A stretch of 61,762 bases of DNA from Nocardia araoensis NBRC 100135 (GCF_000308435.1 NZ_BAFR01000059.1:1-61762); one strand, 5' to 3'. Positions 16,111 through 24,785 are shown, counted from the first letter of the stretch. Numbers and translations are program-made. The notes: a model not told the origin generated them from the letters alone.

Positions 16111-17990
16111 GCGACGACGACACCTATACCGTCCCGGCGATCGACTCTCAGCCGCCGCCGTCGTGGTATGCCGACGCCTATGAGGCAGACGCGGCGCGTC
16201 GGAGCGGCGAGGATCAGGATGCATCCGAACTGCGTCGGCGGGAAATCGCTGCAGCACAGAGTGGAATGGGAAGTATCGCGCCGTATACCGGAGGCGCCAA
16301 CGCGGCTGAGTACCGTCAGGATCCGGACAGCCCGACCCATGGGGCAGGGCGGGATTTTTCCGTAGAACTTCATCATCCAGAGGGAGATTACCCAGGCCGG
16401 GATGCGATGGACGCGATAATCGACACCATTGAGCAGTGGATGCAGACTTCGGTCGACCTGCTGGGTTCCGGAGATTACGAGGCGGTCGACCTTGCGGAAT
16501 TGTTGACGAGCAACGGCTTGGTTGACCCGGGGGACGCCACGACATCCGAAATGTTCACCAACTACAGGGCCAACGTCGATGACTTGGAAGATGTGCAATC
16601 CGATTTGCGGAACAGAAACCATGATGTGGAGATAATTCCAAGAGAAGAAATTTCGCCCCTGGTGCGGGAAGCCAGGCGTCGTATCGAGGCCGTCGTCGAT
16701 GATTTGAATGAGACTCTGCAGGCTGCCGACCAAGAAATGATCGGTCCGGGGGACAGCTATTTCAATGAGATGACGCGCGCTAGGAAGCTGGAGGTTTTGG
16801 ACGTCCTCTTCGAGGCCGTCACCGAGGTCGAGAACCTGATCCAGGACGTATCGTCCGAAGTTGAACGACAACGCGAGGAGATCGACGGTCGATCCCCTGA
16901 GCATGAAGCCGCTGAGGCTGACTCTGCTGCTGAGGCCGCCGCGGGAGGCGCTGAGGCCGCCGCGAGGGACGCTGAGTCAGCCGCCGCTGCTGCTCAGGCC
17001 GCTGCGGCATCCGGAGACTATGACGACTACTTCGGTGACGATTCCGGCGAACGGGCGGCCGACGACGACTTCGTCGACCTTTACGACGATGTCGACGGCA
17101 CTGGCGATTTCGAGGGCCTTCTGGATGACACCGGCGATTCGGTCATGGAGCCGGATCTATCGCCGGCGGTACGGGGCGGAGGCGGTGTAACCGGGCCGGA
17201 CTCGCCGGTCAGTGCTGTCGCGGATGGAGCGAACGCCCACGTCATTGCCGGGCAAGGGGTTACGGGCAGCTCCGGTGGTGATCCGTGGGCACGGGCGATG
17301 CCATTGATGCTGCTGACATTGTCGCAGGCGTTGCTGCGCAACAACCGACAGGACGGTGCCAGCTCTGGTTCGGACGACTCTCGGCAGGATCTGCGCGACC
17401 GGCGCCCGCCGGAAGCCGCGCGGGCGCCAGACGCTGGTGATCCGGCCGCAACGGACATCATGCCTGTTGTCACGGCGCTCGACCCGGGAATACCGCCGGT
17501 GGTCGTGCCGGGTTCGATGGTGGATCTGGTACTGCCGGACGGTTCGACCCAGAAGGTGCCGTCGGTTGTGGCACAGGCGGTTCAGAAGGAGTTGAGCAAC
17601 CCGAACGGCAGCGATGCCCGAGCCGCGTATATGGGTACGACCGCGGCGCCTACCCCTGGGCATCCGTGGTCGATGGTCGATACGGCGAACCAGCGGATCG
17701 GGTCCTCGGAGCTGCGGACGGGAGATGTGGTGCAGTGGACCAATCGCACCGCACTGGTCGTGGTCACCGACAACGGGCTGCACTACATCACAAGCGGGCA
17801 GCTCGTCCCGCTCGATCCGCACAACCCGCAAGCCGACAACCATGGTGCCTACGGAGATTTTGAAGGTTACTTTCGCCCCAGCGGTATCGATATCCACAGC
17901 GCCCCCGTCGAACCAGTCCAGACGGCTGCACCCCAGGTTGCGGCTACGGCGCAGCCGCCGCCCCTGGTTACACCACCTGTCATCCGCTAG
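16107..17990 (+). CDS. Large acidic protein paralogous to the 13416-15095 product
   Basis: From the ATG at 16107 the product is 627 residues (MSDDDTYTVPAIDSQPPPSW...); a GTG 10 codons upstream is an alternative. Residues 60-270 are helical. They are followed by an alanine-rich coiled segment (AAEAAAGGAEAAARDAESAA), then acidic (DDYFGDDSGERAADDDFVDL) and low-complexity stretches. The C-terminal domain repeats the landmarks of the 13416 product: DLVLPDGSTQKVPSVVAQAV, LRTGDVVQWTNRTALVVV, FEGYFRPSGIDI. One hydrophobic patch (PLMLLTLSQALL) precedes it in both proteins. Function is unknown; the pair look like exported or surface proteins with a common anchoring or binding domain. Confidence 0.65.
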   Translation: MSDDDTYTVPAIDSQPPPSWYADAYEADAARRSGEDQDASELRRREIAAAQSGMGSIAPYTGGANAAEYRQDPDSPTHGAGRDFSVELHHPEGDYPGRDAMDAIIDTIEQWMQTSVDLLGSGDYEAVDLAELLTSNGLVDPGDATTSEMFTNYRANVDDLEDVQSDLRNRNHDVEIIPREEISPLVREARRRIEAVVDDLNETLQAADQEMIGPGDSYFNEMTRARKLEVLDVLFEAVTEVENLIQDVSSEVERQREEIDGRSPEHEAAEADSAAEAAAGGAEAAARDAESAAAAAQAAAASGDYDDYFGDDSGERAADDDFVDLYDDVDGTGDFEGLLDDTGDSVMEPDLSPAVRGGGGVTGPDSPVSAVADGANAHVIAGQGVTGSSGGDPWARAMPLMLLTLSQALLRNNRQDGASSGSDDSRQDLRDRRPPEAARAPDAGDPAATDIMPVVTALDPGIPPVVVPGSMVDLVLPDGSTQKVPSVVAQAVQKELSNPNGSDARAAYMGTTAAPTPGHPWSMVDTANQRIGSSELRTGDVVQWTNRTALVVVTDNGLHYITSGQLVPLDPHNPQADNHGAYGDFEGYFRPSGIDIHSAPVEPVQTAAPQVAATAQPPPLVTPPVIR

Positions 17991-18138
17991 TCCGTCCTGT
18001 TCCAACCTGGTGGTATCCGTGCGCACGGTGTTGCCGATTTATCCGAATTCGTATGGGGCCGTTTTCTTTGCCAACGCTCGACCCCGACACATCTACTGCG
18101 TCCAGCCGCAGCGTTCGAAGTGAAGGATCTGATCACCG

Positions 18139-19638
18139 ATGCTCGAGGAACGGTTCACCGATTCAGCAGCCATCCGGATATCCGGGCGACTGACACCCGA
18201 AATTCTGGCGAAGGCCGAAGTTCCCATCGATGTTCGAATGCCGGACACCGCCCGTTCGTGGGTTGCGCAATCTCGGTCGGTCCTGGGGAAGCAAGCGGTC
18301 GAGGTGCGCGGTGATCAGGGCGCTGTCATCGATCGCTGGGCTGCTGCCGCTGCCCAGGGTGAGCACGCATCCCACCGCATCGTCGGGCATCACGACGACT
18401 TGCCCGCGAATGTTGTGCGCGCAGCGGTACTGGCCCGCCTGTGGACTCTTGCCGACGCGGACTCGGGCGCATCAATTGGGGCCTTGTCCGCGCTGACAGC
18501 GATGCTGGGCACCGGCTTTGCGCCAGCGGTCCCGATGCCGAGAGCGGGGCTGCTCGGCGCCGACTACGACCGCTTTTCATTCACTCACATTGTTCGCGCC
18601 TTGCGCGGGGAAGGGCACGCCTTCGTCGGTGGTAAGAGGATGCCTGCGGCCGAAGCGTTACACGCGGTGGGTCTGACCGCGGCGAAATTCGATGTGCGGG
18701 ACGAATACCTTCTGGTAGGCGGAACCTCGTTAACGGTGGCGGCGGCCGCACTCTCGCTGGCATCGGTTCGTCGATCGCACTCGATCGCGGTGAGTCTCAC
18801 CGCATTGTTGCTGGATGTCCTCGGCTACAGCCGGGACTTCCCGGCACCCGAGATGCTCGGCCTGTCCGGCCATCCGCAGGTCGCCGCGGTGATCCTGCGC
18901 ATGCGCGACCTGCTCGCCGGCGCATCGCCAACCGAAATCGGCCCTTCGCCGATGCCGTACGCCTTGTGCTGTTCGCCGGACCTGTTGGGTGCGGCCGGTG
19001 AAACAATCCGCGCGGCCAGTGCTGTCGTCGACGACGATCTCAACGATGTCGGCCACAACCCGATGCGCTTGCCCGGGCGGCCTGAAACAGTTCACGACGG
19101 TCCCGTACGCGGACAGCAGGTAGTCCCCGTTACCGATCTACTCAACTCCAGCACCGCGATGCTGGGCAGCCTGGCCCAACTGCAGCTCGACCTGTTGATC
19201 GAGCACCGTGCCGACAACTCGCTGTCCCAACCAGCAGCGACACCCGAACAACAGCACCGAGTGGTCGAGCTGAAAACGCTGGCCACATCAACTACCGCGG
19301 CACTACGCCGCGCGGTCACCGGGCCTCCGCACAGGTCCTCGAGCAACACACACGAGCCAGATGCCAGCCCGTTCGACGTCCACGCTTGGCTGAGCGCACT
19401 CGATCACGCCGCGTCGCTACGCCTGCTGCACGGAATGCTCGCGGTGACCCTCCGACAAGCAGTGCATATCAGCGGTCGGCGACCGACAGCGCCTGCGTGC
19501 ACAGCGATCCTCTACCAGCTCATCGAGCGCATACCCCCGCGCGACCCCCATCGACCCCTGCTCGACGATATCCACACCGCCGCACACCTTCTCGACGCCG
19601 AAGCGCCGGTGAGCCCGGCGGCGTCGGCCGGCATATAA
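18139..19638 (+). CDS. Aromatic amino acid ammonia-lyase (HAL/PAL) homologue lacking the MIO triad
   Basis: The 499-residue product aligns along its length with histidine/phenylalanine ammonia-lyases. Landmarks are VVRAAVLARLWTLADADSGA; then GLLGADYDRFSFTHIVRAL with GEGHAFVGGKRMPAAEALHA; then PYALCCSPDLLGAAGETI (for the YSLRCxPQVHGA motif); DDDLNDVGHNPMRLPGRP (for N-x-ATDNP); and a C-terminal DPHRPLLDDIHTAAHLL. The Ala-Ser-Gly triad that cyclises to the MIO electrophile is replaced by Ala141-Asp142-Tyr143. The asparagine that follows it in real lyases (NGT) is Gly194. The N-terminal tyrosine loop (YGVxTGFG) is not seen. A normal MIO-dependent lyase reaction is therefore unlikely. It lies 148 bp after the repeat-domain gene on the same strand; AAGGAT precedes the start. 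Confidence 0.78.
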   Translation: MLEERFTDSAAIRISGRLTPEILAKAEVPIDVRMPDTARSWVAQSRSVLGKQAVEVRGDQGAVIDRWAAAAAQGEHASHRIVGHHDDLPANVVRAAVLARLWTLADADSGASIGALSALTAMLGTGFAPAVPMPRAGLLGADYDRFSFTHIVRALRGEGHAFVGGKRMPAAEALHAVGLTAAKFDVRDEYLLVGGTSLTVAAAALSLASVRRSHSIAVSLTALLLDVLGYSRDFPAPEMLGLSGHPQVAAVILRMRDLLAGASPTEIGPSPMPYALCCSPDLLGAAGETIRAASAVVDDDLNDVGHNPMRLPGRPETVHDGPVRGQQVVPVTDLLNSSTAMLGSLAQLQLDLLIEHRADNSLSQPAATPEQQHRVVELKTLATSTTAALRRAVTGPPHRSSSNTHEPDASPFDVHAWLSALDHAASLRLLHGMLAVTLRQAVHISGRRPTAPACTAILYQLIERIPPRDPHRPLLDDIHTAAHLLDAEAPVSPAASAGI

Positions 19639-19652
19639 GGACGCGTGCGGCG

Positions 19653-19976
19653 ATGGCGATCTGGATACGGCGAGGTCGGTTTCGGCGGTCCATCGCCGCT
19701 GTGCCGCGGAGAGGATGTGGTCGGACGATCGTCCAGACGGCGAGAGACCTTCGGGGCGGGCGTAGGCCCTTATCGATACTGGAGCCGGAGGAGTTCTGGG
19801 ATCCGGAGCGGTGGCAGCCGAGTGCCGTTACAGGACGCTGCTTCCGATGGATCACTTCCGGTCGGCATCGGCGTCGGGTGGTCTGGATCTCGATTGCCGT
19901 CGTTGCGTTGCTGGCAAATCTGGTTGTGCTTGCAGGTTCCCGCGTGCAAGTTCGTGGGATTTTCGGCGGGCTGTGA
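19653..19976 (+). CDS. Hypothetical single-pass membrane protein
   Basis: The 107-residue frame from ATG 19653 (MAIWIRRGRFRRSIAAVPRR...) starts 14 bp after the ammonia-lyase-like gene; AAGGA lies about 11 bases before it. It is strongly basic, contains the acidic patch LSILEPEEFWDPERW, and has one clear transmembrane helix near the end (VVWISIAVVALLANLVVLAG). It directly precedes a decayed conjugation gene, so it may be another piece of the same element. No family is recognised and the start is uncertain. Confidence 0.4.
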   Translation: MAIWIRRGRFRRSIAAVPRRGCGRTIVQTARDLRGGRRPLSILEPEEFWDPERWQPSAVTGRCFRWITSGRHRRRVVWISIAVVALLANLVVLAGSRVQVRGIFGGL

Positions 19977-20500
19977 ATGGCTGGACCCTTTTCATCGCGC
20001 CTTGACCGGTGTCGCGGACAGTCTTACCGGTCAGATCGCCACGGCGCCGGTGGTTTTCACTTCCGCAGCGATAGGCTCTTTTATTGTTGCACTGTTCGTT
20101 GCGTGGGGCTATTTTGCTCGAGCTGTGTCGCAGATATGTTTCATGCTGTTGGTGGCAGCGTTGGGCCGGTATTCTTGCGGAGCCTCTGGCGGAAGTGCTG
20201 GCTCCGGACGGTCTCCTGCTCCTGCGGCATCCGCTGCAGGTGTGGAGCTAGGGTCATGTCGTCGATCGGTCGCCGGCTTGCCGTGATGCCTGGTCGACCG
20301 CGGTTCTTTCGGGCGAGGATGTCGGGGAAGCAATGCGTGACTGCGGCGACTCGGCTGCTTATGAGAGGGCTTCCGAAACGACCTGGGGACAGGTCGGCTC
20401 CGGTTTGGTGGTCATGTTCCTGTCCCCGCTTTCATCGCTGGTGTTGATAATGCTCGCACCGTGGTATCGGAGGCGGCGGGAGGGCACTGGGAATGGGTAA
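19972..20500 (+). pseudogene. Decayed membrane protein of an actinobacterial conjugative element
   Basis: Joining three frames restores a polytopic membrane protein. Frame A gives WLDPFHRALTGVADSLTGQI and FTSAAIGSFIVALFVAWGYF, then SQICFMLLVAALG. Two shifts near 20165-20180 give GPVFL and then LAEPLAEVLAPDGLLLLRHP and LQVW. An in-frame TAG stops it, and the same frame resumes as GHVVDRSPACRDAWSTAVLS, with MRDCGDSAAYERASETTWGQ and VGSGLVVMFL after it, ending at 20500. The motif order (LTGQ, GPxFLAEPLAEVL..DGLL, PLQVW..GHVxD..C..AW, CGDSAAY, GQxGxGL) matches, from memory, large membrane proteins of actinobacterial integrative conjugative elements. It is clearly non-functional. Confidence 0.55.
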
Positions 20501-20783
20501 CGCGAATGCGAACAACTCGATGTCCCCGCTCGGGGTGTTCGCCGCGGCCTGGTATGGGGGCGACTATCCCGGCGGTGTCCGGATTTCGGATGACCTGGCC
20601 GCGCTCGGCAGAGGCTACATCAATAGCCCCAACAAGCAATGGATCGAAACATTGCAGGCCCATGTGGACGGCCCGATCCCTGGCGGGGCCCCGTACCTAC
20701 ATATCAACCATCGCCGTCTGGACCAGCCGAACCCGAACGTGGCCGAACTCGAGAAAGGGATCTCTGCTCGCGAACGGCTGTAG
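20493..20783 (+). CDS. Hypothetical protein at the right edge of the island
   Basis: The 96-residue frame from ATG 20493 has GGAGGG at 20476-20481 and reads MGNANANNSMSPLGVFAAAW..., ending ELEKGISARERL. It overlaps the last bases of the decayed membrane protein. No domain, signal peptide or membrane helix is obvious. It is convergent with the SURF1 gene, 49 bp away. It may be the truncated start of a longer island gene cut off where the island meets the core chromosome. Confidence 0.45.
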   Translation: MGNANANNSMSPLGVFAAAWYGGDYPGGVRISDDLAALGRGYINSPNKQWIETLQAHVDGPIPGGAPYLHINHRRLDQPNPNVAELEKGISARERL

Positions 20784-20832
20784 TTCCACCAGGAGGCTCT
20801 GCGGGATCCGCTCGCTCGCGAGCAGACCAGAG

Positions 20833-21714
20833 TCAGTCGCGGCCGTAGCGGTCGGCGAGGCGGGCCTCGGTGGTTGGCGCAGTGGGTGGGCTCGGCTGAG
20901 GCACAGAGTTCGGTCCGGGCAAAGCCACTTCAGCAGGAGTTGTCGCGGGCGACGCTTTTTCCTTCCGCCTCTCCCGGATCTCGGCGTAGATGAAATAGCC
21001 GAGGCCGAGGGGGGCCATGATGCCGAATGCCAGCCATTGCAGGCCGTAGGACAGGTAGGGGCCCGCATCGAGTTGGGGGAGCGGCGTGGGAGTGAACGCG
21101 CCCGGCTGGTTCTCGCTCAACTGCAGGTAGCCGCCGCGCTCGCCCCCGGTGGGCACGGGAGTCAGCGACTGTCGCAGGACTGCCGTCTCCTGTGTGGTGT
21201 CGATGGAGTACACCTGGCGATAGCCGTCCTGGACGCTCGGGTCCTTGCCGGGCGTGACGCCCTCGGACATCCGGACCCTCGCCTCGATGCGCTGCGGCCC
21301 GGCCGGGGGCTCGGGGATCTGCGGCGGGCGCGTCCCGTCCACCGCGGACACGAGCCCGCGGTCGACGAGCAGCACGCGTCCGTCGTCCAAGCGGAAGGTC
21401 GTGAGCACCGCGTATCCCGGGGCGCCGTCGAGGTGGCGCAGCCGCACCAGCACCGTCGAGTCCGGCACATAACTGCCGGAAGCGGTGACCCGCCGCCACT
21501 CGGTGTGCTCGCTCCCCGCGCCGGCGAGCACGGTGCCGACGTCGACGGGCTCGGCCTTCACCGAATCGGCGATCAACTGGTTGCGGTGCGAGGTCGCGGT
21601 GTTCTTGCCGAGCTGCCACGGCGCGAGCACGGTGAAGCACAGGTAGGCGAACGCGGCGACCAGCACCGCCAGGATCAGCCAGCTGGGGCGCAACAGGAAG
21701 GCGAGCCTGCGCAT
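20833..21714 (-). CDS. SURF1-family cytochrome c oxidase assembly protein
   Basis: The 293-residue product has the two transmembrane helices that define SURF1: one at residues 11-30 (WLILAVLVAAFAYLCF) and one near 225-245 (LQWLAFGIMAPLGLGYFIYA). The intervening domain has LGKNTATSHRNQLIADS, the family's WRRVTASGSYVPDSTVLVRL, and RVLLVDRGLVSAVDGTRPPQ. A proline-rich tail follows the second helix. SURF1 proteins help insert heme a into cytochrome oxidase subunit I. The start overlaps the stop of the upstream phosphatase gene (ATGA), an operon also present in M. tuberculosis (Rv2235-Rv2234, from memory). Confidence 0.9.
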   Translation of the reverse strand: MRRLAFLLRPSWLILAVLVAAFAYLCFTVLAPWQLGKNTATSHRNQLIADSVKAEPVDVGTVLAGAGSEHTEWRRVTASGSYVPDSTVLVRLRHLDGAPGYAVLTTFRLDDGRVLLVDRGLVSAVDGTRPPQIPEPPAGPQRIEARVRMSEGVTPGKDPSVQDGYRQVYSIDTTQETAVLRQSLTPVPTGGERGGYLQLSENQPGAFTPTPLPQLDAGPYLSYGLQWLAFGIMAPLGLGYFIYAEIRERRKEKASPATTPAEVALPGPNSVPQPSPPTAPTTEARLADRYGRD

Positions 21715-22235
21715 CACGGTCGCTCGTCGGCGACGAGGCGCGGGTCGGGCGGTTCGGCGGCGGCCAGTTCGTCGCGCACCCAGTCGAGCAGGCCGGGGAC
21801 GGCGGCCTCGATCTGGGCGCGCACGAGTTCGAAGTCCGCCGCGTCGCCGTAGTAGGGGTCGGCCACGTCCTGACCGTCGGCATCCGGGTCGAAGGCGCGC
21901 AGCAACCGCGTCCGCTCGGCCGGGACGCCGAGGCGGGCCAAGTCCCGCTGGTGGGAGCGGTCCAAGGCGATCACCAGGTCGGCGTCGCTGTGCTCGGCGC
22001 CGAACACGGCGGCGACGTGCCCGGTCGGGTAGCCGTATTTGCGCAGGGTGGCGCTGGTGCGCGGGTCCGCGTCGTCGCCCACGTGCCAGGAACCGGTGCC
22101 CGCGCTGCTCACCCGCACCCGGTTGGCCAACCCGGCCCGGTAGAGGTGCGAGGCGAAGATCTTCTCCGCCATCGGAGAGCGGCAGATGTTGCCGGTACAG
22201 ACGAACGAGACGTGCAGCTGGCCCACGCCTGCCAT
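21714..22235 (-). CDS. ptpA: Low-molecular-weight protein-tyrosine phosphatase
   Basis: From the ATG at 22235 (MAGVGQLHVSFVCTGNICRS...) the product is 173 residues. The catalytic loop is CTGNICRS near residue 14 (CX5R-S), and the general-acid aspartate is in VADPYYGD. The length and the SAGTGSWHVGDDADPRT stretch fit the LMW phosphatase family. By position it is the counterpart of M. tuberculosis PtpA. The adjacent kinase gene ptkA is absent: on the opposite strand the cobC-like gene follows directly. Substrates cannot be inferred. The coding frame is open further upstream, but the signature begins here. Confidence 0.9.
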   Translation of the reverse strand: MAGVGQLHVSFVCTGNICRSPMAEKIFASHLYRAGLANRVRVSSAGTGSWHVGDDADPRTSATLRKYGYPTGHVAAVFGAEHSDADLVIALDRSHQRDLARLGVPAERTRLLRAFDPDADGQDVADPYYGDAADFELVRAQIEAAVPGLLDWVRDELAAAEPPDPRLVADERP

Positions 22236-22279
22236 TCTGGCCGGTCCGGCCGCGCGAGCGCCACGTAGGGTGTGGTCTC

Positions 22280-23320
22280 GTGGCCGAGGACACCGTCGAT
22301 CGCGCGAAACTGCGTCACCACGGCGACGTGGACGCCCGGCCTGGCATGCTCGATTTCGCGGTGAACGTCCAGGGCGCCGCACCGCCGGAATGGCTGCGGC
22401 GGCGCTTGGCCGCGCGCCTGTCCGATCTGGGGCGTTATCCGAGCGCCGAGGACGCCGAGGCGGCTCGCCGCGCGGTGGCGGCTCGGCACGGCCGCGCTCC
22501 CGAGGAGGTGTTGCTGCTGGCCGGCGCCGCGGAAGGCTTCGCCATGCTGCCCCGCCTCGCGCCGCGGTCGGCCGCGGTGGTGCATCCGTCGTTCACCGAG
22601 CCGGAACTCGCGCTGCGGGAGGCGGGCGTCCCCGTCACCAGGGTGGTGCTGGAACCGCCCTACCGGCTCGATCCCGCCGCGGTGCCCGCCGGGGCCGATC
22701 TGGTGGTGCTCGGCAACCCCACCAACCCCACCTCGGTACTCCACCCGGCCGCTGCCATCCGCGCCCTGCGCGGGCCGGGGCGCGTCGTCGTGGTAGACGA
22801 GGCCTTCGCCGACGCGGTGGCCGGTGAGCCGGAATCCCTCGCCGCCGACCCCGCGCCCGACCTGCTCGTCCTGCGCAGCCTCACCAAGACGTGGGCGCTG
22901 GCGGGGCTGCGCTGCGGCTACTTCCTCGGCGCGCCCGAGGTGCTGGCGCGTCTGGGCCACGGGCGTCCGCACTGGCCGCTGGGCACGCTGCAACTGGAGG
23001 CGATCACGGCCACCGCGAGCCCGGCCGCCGTGGCCGAGTCCGAGCGCCGTGCCGAGACGCTCGCCGTGCACCGTGCCGCGATGATCGAGCGCCTGAGCAA
23101 CCTCGGCGTGGCGGTCCACACTCCGGCGGAAGGCCCGTTCCTGCTGCTGCGCGTGGCGGAAGGCGAATTGCTGCGCAAACACTTGGCCGCGGAGGGGATC
23201 GCGGTCCGGCGCGCGGACACCTTCCCCGGCCTGGGCCCGGATCATCTGCGCGTCGCGGTCCGCGGGCCCGCGGAGGTCGATCGGCTGGTCGCGGCGATCC
23301 GATCGGCGGATGTCCGGTGA
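22280..23320 (+). CDS. cobC: CobC-like PLP-dependent aminotransferase (Rv2231c family)
   Basis: The 346-residue fold-type I PLP protein starts with GTG. Motifs are HHGDVDARPGMLDFAVNVQG at the N-terminus, VVLGNPTNPTSVLHPAAAIR around the PLP-ring contact, VVVDEAFADAV with the cofactor aspartate, and RSLTKTWALAGLRCGY with the Schiff-base lysine. It resembles L-threonine-O-3-phosphate decarboxylase (CobD of Salmonella nomenclature) and histidinol-phosphate aminotransferase. The location near cobD suggests a role in making the aminopropanol arm of cobalamin. It is divergent from the ptpA-like gene with 44 bp between. Confidence 0.85.
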   Translation: MAEDTVDRAKLRHHGDVDARPGMLDFAVNVQGAAPPEWLRRRLAARLSDLGRYPSAEDAEAARRAVAARHGRAPEEVLLLAGAAEGFAMLPRLAPRSAAVVHPSFTEPELALREAGVPVTRVVLEPPYRLDPAAVPAGADLVVLGNPTNPTSVLHPAAAIRALRGPGRVVVVDEAFADAVAGEPESLAADPAPDLLVLRSLTKTWALAGLRCGYFLGAPEVLARLGHGRPHWPLGTLQLEAITATASPAAVAESERRAETLAVHRAAMIERLSNLGVAVHTPAEGPFLLLRVAEGELLRKHLAAEGIAVRRADTFPGLGPDHLRVAVRGPAEVDRLVAAIRSADVR

Positions 23321-23663
23321 GTGCGAGGCTCCGGCCGCGCCACGTCGATCCCGCGCGCAGGCCGGCCGGACGGACGGGTATCTCGCGCGTCGGAAGTCTC
23401 GCGGCCGGCGGCCGATCTCCACGACTCGGCGAGAACCTGCTGTGGAGTCGGTCGGAATTCCGCCGCATGGTGATCGCCCCATCGGGCATCCGGACGAACA
23501 ATGGGGCAGGCCCCGCTCACCCCGATAGCCGCCCCAGCGGTGCTCGTGGCGCTGAACTGCGCCCGACCGCGCATATCGCGTGCCCGAGAGAGGCGAGCTC
23601 AGGCACGCCCGGCGGTGAACCCGGTGCTGCACAGTGCAGGACCGAAGCGAAGGAAGGTGGACG
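23321..23663. other. 343-bp gap between the cobC-like and Nif3-like genes
   Basis: No convincing gene is visible on either strand. The last 30 bases carry the Nif3-like gene's ribosome site (GGAAGGTGG). The stretch around 23590-23645 has several short complementary GC-rich segments (e.g. CCCGGCGGTGAACCCGG) and could fold. It lacks the conserved cores of the cobalamin riboswitch, so no RNA class is assigned. Confidence 0.4.
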
Positions 23664-24785
23664 ATGACCACGCTCGCGGATCTCATCGGGGCGCTCGACG
23701 CGGCCTACCCGCCCGCGCTGGCCGAGCCGTGGGACTCGGTCGGCCTGGTCTGCGGTGACCCGGCCGAAGAGCTGACCCGGGTGCTGTTCGCGGTCGACGC
23801 GACCGCCGCGGTCGTCGAGGAGGCGATCGACTGGCGTGCGCAGGCGCTGGTGGTGCACCACCCGCTGCTGCTGCGCGGGGTCGACACCGTCGCGGCGAGC
23901 ACGCCGAAAGGCGCGCTGCTGCACCGGCTGATCCGCTCCGGCTGCGCGCTGTTCACCGCGCATACGAACGCCGACTCCGCCGATCCGGGCGTCTCCGACG
24001 CGCTCGCCGCGGCCATCGGTCTCACGGTGACCGGCCCCCTGGACGCGAAACCCGAGGCAGCCGTGGACAACTGGGCGATCCCGGTGCCGCGCACGCACAC
24101 CGACGCGGTACTCGCCGCGCTTTTCGCCGCCGGTGCCGGCGCGGGCGGGCACTGTTGCGACCGTGCGCTGCGAGTGCCTGCGACAGGACAATTCCGTCCG
24201 ATCGCCGAAGCCGCTCCGGATCAAGGCTCCCTCACCGAACTGCGGTACGTCGAGGAGGACCTCATCGAGGTGGCCGCCCCGTCCGCCGCCCGCTCGGCCG
24301 TGCTCGCCGCGCTGCGGGCCGCGCATCCCGGCGACGACCCGGCCTACCACATCGGCGAACGCGCCCAGCTGCCGTCGTCGCTCGGCATCGGCCGGGTCGG
24401 TACCCTGCCGCAACCGGAATCGTTGCGCTCCTTCACCGATCGGGTGGCCCGCGCCCTCCCGCCCACCGTGTGGGGCGTGCGCGCCGCGGGTGACCCGGAC
24501 CGCACCGTCTATACGGTCGCGGTGTGCGGCGGCGCGGGCGACTCCTACCTGAGCAGGGCCGCCGGGCTGGGCGTCGACGTATATCTCACTTCGGACCTGC
24601 GCCACCACCCGGTCGACGAACACCTGCGCAAGGGCGGTCCCGCCTTGGTCGACGCCGCGCACTGGGCGACCGAATTCCCTTGGTGCGCGCAGGCCGAAGC
24701 GGTCGTGCGCACCGCCCTGCCCGGCTTGGAGACCAGGGTGTCCACGCTGCGTACCGACCCGTGGACGGTGCGCGCGCCCGGCTGA
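23664..24785 (+). CDS. Nif3-like dinuclear metal-centre hexameric protein
   Basis: The 373-residue product starts MTTLADLIGALDAAYPPALA at ATG 23664, after GGAAGGTGG. Family signatures are AEPWDSVGLVCGDPAEELTR, the metal-binding VVHHPLLLRGVDTV and LFTAHTNADSADPGVSDAL, and near the C-terminus DVYLTSDLRHHPVDEHL and DAAHWATEFPW. The central insertion (PII-like) is present, giving the longer form of the family. These proteins (NIF3/DUF34) bind two metals; a GTP cyclohydrolase link is reported for some relatives, but the main role is unsettled. The zinc-ribbon gene downstream is its usual neighbour. Confidence 0.88.
   Translation: MTTLADLIGALDAAYPPALAEPWDSVGLVCGDPAEELTRVLFAVDATAAVVEEAIDWRAQALVVHHPLLLRGVDTVAASTPKGALLHRLIRSGCALFTAHTNADSADPGVSDALAAAIGLTVTGPLDAKPEAAVDNWAIPVPRTHTDAVLAALFAAGAGAGGHCCDRALRVPATGQFRPIAEAAPDQGSLTELRYVEEDLIEVAAPSAARSAVLAALRAAHPGDDPAYHIGERAQLPSSLGIGRVGTLPQPESLRSFTDRVARALPPTVWGVRAAGDPDRTVYTVAVCGGAGDSYLSRAAGLGVDVYLTSDLRHHPVDEHLRKGGPALVDAAHWATEFPWCAQAEAVVRTALPGLETRVSTLRTDPWTVRAPG

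Noticed and set aside
5624..20832. Complete integrative element or prophage
   Set aside because: There is no integrase, relaxase, attachment repeat or structural gene set; only a single decayed conjugation-like membrane gene is seen.
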